From NCBI GenBank assembly GCA_014084085.1, contig NPFB01000201.1, positions 1 through 17,893 of the forward strand: a DNA stretch of 17,893 nucleotides, in the 5' to 3' direction. The position numbers and the translations under genes were made by a program. The stretch is from Hondaea fermentalgiana (taxonomy: Eukaryota > Sar > Bigyra > Thraustochytrida > Thraustochytriidae). Under the pieces are notes generated by a model. That model saw nothing but the letters and a program-made list of their open reading frames with translations. It made no database searches and was not told where the DNA came from. The first letter of the stretch is position 1, and the number at the start of each line of letters is the position of its first letter. Shown here one piece after another: positions 15,377 through 17,893 of the stretch.

Positions 15377-17095
15377 TTACTCCCAAAGTTTGATGAGACC
15401 ATCCCAGGAACATGTCGCCACCCAGCTTGGCTCGACAGGATGCCAAATTGCCCCTTGCGTTGGCTGTGAGTGCACCTTGAGCTCCCGAATCTTCTTGCAA
15501 GATCCCCATGACCAAAAGAAGAGCTTGCCTGCTGAATCGCCCGACATGAGGTACTTGCCGTTTGGGGAAAAATCGATGGGCAAGGCGAATCCTGCATTGT
15601 TGTGACCTGAGAAGCGCTTTGAGTAGTTGCGGAAACGCTCTCTAAACTCGTACGTTACAATCTGATTGTCCATGCTTTGGCAGGCGAAGAACGATTTGTC
15701 TGGCGAAGTCGTGATAAAGGGCATGCTCTGCATAGAGGCCTCGGAAATGTACTTGATGGGCACGGGCGTGTTGAGATCCCACACGAGCAACTTTTTGTCA
15801 TCTGCGCTGGTCAAGAACCGTCGGTCCTCGTCGAAAAAGGTGATGGTGTTAACGGCGCCGTCGTGATGTTTGTAGCGCTGCACCACCTTGCCTTCGCGGA
15901 GATCATATTGGAGAATTTGCCGGTCCGAGCAGCCGGCAAGGACTAGGTTCTCGTCGACTGCCGCAAATCGGACGCAATTCGCTACAGAACCAATGCCAAT
16001 TGAAATGATGGCTTGGCCGGTCTCAGTGTCCCACACTCGCATGGTCCGATCATAGCTGCTCGATACAAACTTGTCACCGCTCTTATTGAAGACGTGGTCG
16101 CGAATGGGCTCCTTGTGCCCCTTGTATGTGCGCATCAATCCGCGACCTCCACCAAGGCAGCTCTCGTAGACGGCCCAAATCTTCAATGTGCAATCGAGAC
16201 TCGAGGACAGGAGCATATGTCCATACTTTGGAAAGAACTCGATCTTGGAAACTCCCTTGTCGTGGCCCTTGAAGGTCGTGAGCACGCGTTTCGGAATGTA
16301 GGCATCGTGACCTTCGCTGGGGCGCAGCGTGGGCGGAGGCTGCAACCAACTCCGCCCTTGGTAATCTGTCTCGGCTGCGCCATGAAAGGTCGACTGCAAC
16401 TCGAGTTGGCGGTCCACAGTAATGTGTTCGTCCTCTGTGCCTGCGCGCGCGTCGGCATCTTCTTGCGCCTTTTTGGCGATCTTGTCGCGTTTGCGTTCCT
16501 GTTCCGCAAGATACGCCTTTTGCTCCTCGGAGAGCTCTTGGCGCGCTGGGCCGCTCTCGTCTTCGTCTTCGTCGTCTGCGGGCGCAGCCCACAATCCGTT
16601 CCCTGCAAGCGCGCGTTGAAGAAGGGCTTCGTCTTGCTCGCGCTTTTCTTCCCGTCGTTGACGTTTTCGTCGCTTGCGACCGCTGCTGTCTGTGTTGTGC
16701 TGCATTGTTTTGTACAGCTCCATATCGAAACCAGTTTCGTCCACCGCTGCCTCGCTCACATGAGCCTTGCGATGCGTAAATGGGTTCACCGGCCCTTCCC
16801 CGGGGTTTAAGAGCGTACTCGCCTTGAGATTGTGTTTGATCACCTTGGTGTTTTCGTTATTTATGGGCCTCGTCAGCGCCCACGTCGCGTGGCCTTGGAC
16901 ATCTTCATCCTGCACACCGACCTCGGGCGCCGTCTCGAGCCTCGCCCGTGGCCGTGCGGGCTGCGTCGCAAGCTTCGCCGTCGCCGCCGTCGCCGCGGTG
17001 GTCTCGGTCTCCGCGACGCCCCCGTTCTCCAGGCCGCCGGTGGCGCCTGCCTCCTCCTCGGACCCGGAATCCGACGCGTACTGTATGCCGAGCAT
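15377..17095 (-). CDS. CDC40: Pre-mRNA-processing factor 17 (PRP17/CDC40), WD40 spliceosome protein
   Basis: The chosen ATG at 17095 gives 572 aa, close to the roughly 579 aa of the human protein. The frame stays open upstream to about 17260 but has no ATG there. The N-terminus (1-30) is acidic and Ser/Glu-rich, followed by a basic, charged, probably helical stretch (140-215) and a conserved DYQGRSW segment (244-250). WD40 repeats follow from about 270 to the end: FKGHDKGVSKIEFFP, TYKGHKEPIRD, SSSYDRTMRVWDTETG, ACQSMDNQIVTYEF, FSGHNNAGFA and the terminal WDGLIKLWE. This pattern is diagnostic of PRP17, which acts in the nucleus at the second catalytic step of pre-mRNA splicing. The gene itself is intronless. 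Its codon bias is weaker than in the metabolic genes, with a much shorter stop-free antisense frame. It lies downstream of the metallothionein-like frame on the same strand. Confidence 0.96.
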   Translation of the reverse strand: MLGIQYASDSGSEEEAGATGGLENGGVAETETTAATAATAKLATQPARPRARLETAPEVGVQDEDVQGHATWALTRPINNENTKVIKHNLKASTLLNPGEGPVNPFTHRKAHVSEAAVDETGFDMELYKTMQHNTDSSGRKRRKRQRREEKREQDEALLQRALAGNGLWAAPADDEDEDESGPARQELSEEQKAYLAEQERKRDKIAKKAQEDADARAGTEDEHITVDRQLELQSTFHGAAETDYQGRSWLQPPPTLRPSEGHDAYIPKRVLTTFKGHDKGVSKIEFFPKYGHMLLSSSLDCTLKIWAVYESCLGGGRGLMRTYKGHKEPIRDHVFNKSGDKFVSSSYDRTMRVWDTETGQAIISIGIGSVANCVRFAAVDENLVLAGCSDRQILQYDLREGKVVQRYKHHDGAVNTITFFDEDRRFLTSADDKKLLVWDLNTPVPIKYISEASMQSMPFITTSPDKSFFACQSMDNQIVTYEFRERFRNYSKRFSGHNNAGFALPIDFSPNGKYLMSGDSAGKLFFWSWGSCKKIRELKVHSQPTQGAIWHPVEPSWVATCSWDGLIKLWE

Positions 17096-17451
17096 GGCGT
17101 CTTCCCCCGCTCCGCTCGCGAGACGCCAGGTCGGTCTCCGTCGCCGCGGTCGCGCCGCCGGCCTCGAAGGGTCTCTGCAGATGGTCTGGTCGCGTCGAGT
17201 CGTCGCACAGGTTTCTCGCCTCGTTATTAGGTTGTACGGTGTTGAAGATAGCTTTGGCACTTGCGGGCTGTTTGCGCACTTTGGGCCGCGCTTTTACCCA
17301 CTTGCGGCGCGGCGCCGCAAGTCGAGAATGGCGCCGCCACGAGGCGCCGAGAGCTCGTGCACAAGCTCCTCGGCGGCGAGCAAAACCAACCACGCGACCA
17401 CGCGACGCGCGGCGCTGCGCTGCGCTTCACGAAAAAAGGTCGCCGGCGGCC
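17096..17451. other. CDC40 leader/promoter; possible 3' part of the metallothionein gene
   Basis: This 356-bp GC-rich stretch must hold the CDC40 promoter and leader. If the metallothionein-like frame is spliced, its second exon should be here. I read all three minus frames and found no second cysteine cluster of metallothionein type. A TTTTTT run followed by AG dinucleotides at 17430-17415 is a possible acceptor region, but the downstream frames are not cysteine-rich. Confidence 0.6.
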
Positions 17452-17577
17452 TCATCCCTCCCATGCGCGCCCGTCCCGCGGCGGCGCGACGGCGGCAGGG
17501 CCGCGGCCGGCCAAACGTACCTCGCAGCACGTGCAGTTGTCGCCGCACTTGCAGTCGCCGCCGCACTTGCACGTCAT
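17452..17577 (-). CDS. Putative metallothionein (short ORF or first exon)
   Basis: The ATG at 17577-17575 has a good context (GAGACC before it). The first 19 codons (17577-17521) read MTCKCGGDCKCGDNCTCCE, with seven Cys in CxC and CC arrangement, no aromatic residues, and Lys, Gly, Asp and Asn between the Cys. This is the typical composition of metallothioneins, which bind copper, zinc or cadmium through thiolates in the cytosol. Every codon ends in G or C, as in the confirmed genes. Unspliced, the frame continues for 22 Cys-free residues to TGA at 17454-17452. Codon 19 is followed directly by GTACGT, so GAG|GTACGT may be a splice donor and the true exon may end at 17521. I could not place a second exon. 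The call rests on pattern recognition alone and is too short for statistical support. Confidence 0.6.
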   Translation of the reverse strand: MTCKCGGDCKCGDNCTCCEVRLAGRGPAAVAPPRDGRAWEG

Positions 17578-17840
17578 GGTCTCCGCTGGCTGGTCGTCGC
17601 GTTCTCGCTGCTTTCTCTCTCTCTCTCGCTGTGTTTGTTTCCGGTCTGCCTGCTGGGATTGAATCTCAAGATACTAGCCTGGCGCTGCAAGGCGTCACAA
17701 GCAGCGAATAGCAGCGAAAAGCAGCGAGAAAGAGGGGCAGCAGCAGCGAGAGCAGCGAGCGGGAGCTGCCAAGTTGCGGAATTCGCGGAAAGGATCAGTG
17801 GCGGCGGCGGCCACCATCGAAAGCTTCATGTCAAGTTGGC

Positions 17841-17893
<53 letters not shown>
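17578..17893. other. Upstream region of the metallothionein-like frame, purine-rich repeats
   Basis: This 316-bp stretch runs to the window edge. It holds a CT run (about 17611-17627), imperfect AGCAGCGA units (about 17699-17761) and the terminal AGCA array. It should contain the metallothionein promoter and possibly the leader of a plus-strand gene beyond the window. No gene is visible. Confidence 0.7.
17841..17893 (+). repeat. (AGCA)13 array running off the window
   Basis: At least 13 perfect AGCA/CAAG units reach the last base. It is the same tetranucleotide found in the leaders of the two dehydrogenase copies and upstream of the hydrolase, here in + orientation. Confidence 0.96.

Noticed and set aside
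17096..17260. Upstream extension of CDC40 to a 627-residue form
   Set aside because: The extension contains no ATG and is Arg/Pro-rich leader translation. The ATG at 17095 gives the normal family length and an acidic Ser/Glu N-terminus.
17227..17430. Frame with several Cys downstream of the metallothionein-like exon, considered as its second exon
   Set aside because: The Cys are sparse and irregular, and the Arg/Ser-rich context does not resemble metallothionein. No acceptor could be chosen with confidence.

Overview
This window is nuclear DNA from a GC-rich, gene-compact unicellular eukaryote. The recognisable genes are single uninterrupted reading frames with strong G/C preference at third codon positions. 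They include a PRP17/CDC40 spliceosomal WD40 protein and a fungal-type (MET10-like) sulfite reductase flavoprotein, so the DNA is not bacterial. Spacers are rich in tetra-, penta- and trinucleotide microsatellites. My best guess, by inference only, is a labyrinthulomycete (thraustochytrid-like) stramenopile. I see no tRNA, rRNA, CRISPR array or autonomous mobile element.

Layout. (1) 1-1150 (-): 3'-truncated ACAD10/11-type acyl-CoA dehydrogenase. (2) 1862-3220 (-): complete tandem duplicate of it, 452 aa, ending in AKL. (3) 4008-5159 (-): 3-hydroxyisobutyryl-CoA hydrolase-type protein, 383 aa, ending in ASL. (4) 5868-6881 (+), divergent from gene 3: zinc-less MDR/quinone oxidoreductase, 337 aa, ending in AKL. 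(5) 6882-8162: AT-richer convergent spacer with a family of inverted repeats built on accgaacgaaattt. (6) 8163-11822 (-): 1219-aa sulfite reductase alpha-type flavoprotein (PFOR-like domains plus an FAD/NADPH reductase) with an extra N-terminal membrane segment. (7) 11823-15376: about 3.5 kb of repeat-rich sequence without a recognisable gene, holding one weak two-exon candidate. (8) 15377-17095 (-): CDC40/PRP17. (9) 17452-17577 (-): a tiny cysteine-rich frame whose first 19 codons read as a metallothionein, followed directly by a GTACGT splice-donor-like sequence.

How the genes may work together. Genes 1-4 look like a small peroxisomal acyl-CoA catabolic neighbourhood. An IBR3/ACAD11-like dehydrogenase and a CHY1/HIBCH-like hydrolase are the enzyme types used in plant peroxisomal branched-chain (valine-type) acyl-CoA breakdown. 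Each complete gene of the group ends in a canonical (AKL) or reported non-canonical (ASL) PTS1-like tripeptide. The sulfite reductase subunit belongs to sulfate assimilation and the putative metallothionein to metal and thiol handling. CDC40 is housekeeping.

The items most worth following up are the metallothionein frame, the PTS1 cluster, the mosaic tandem duplication, the membrane-anchored sulfite reductase and the 7.3-7.9 kb inverted-repeat family.
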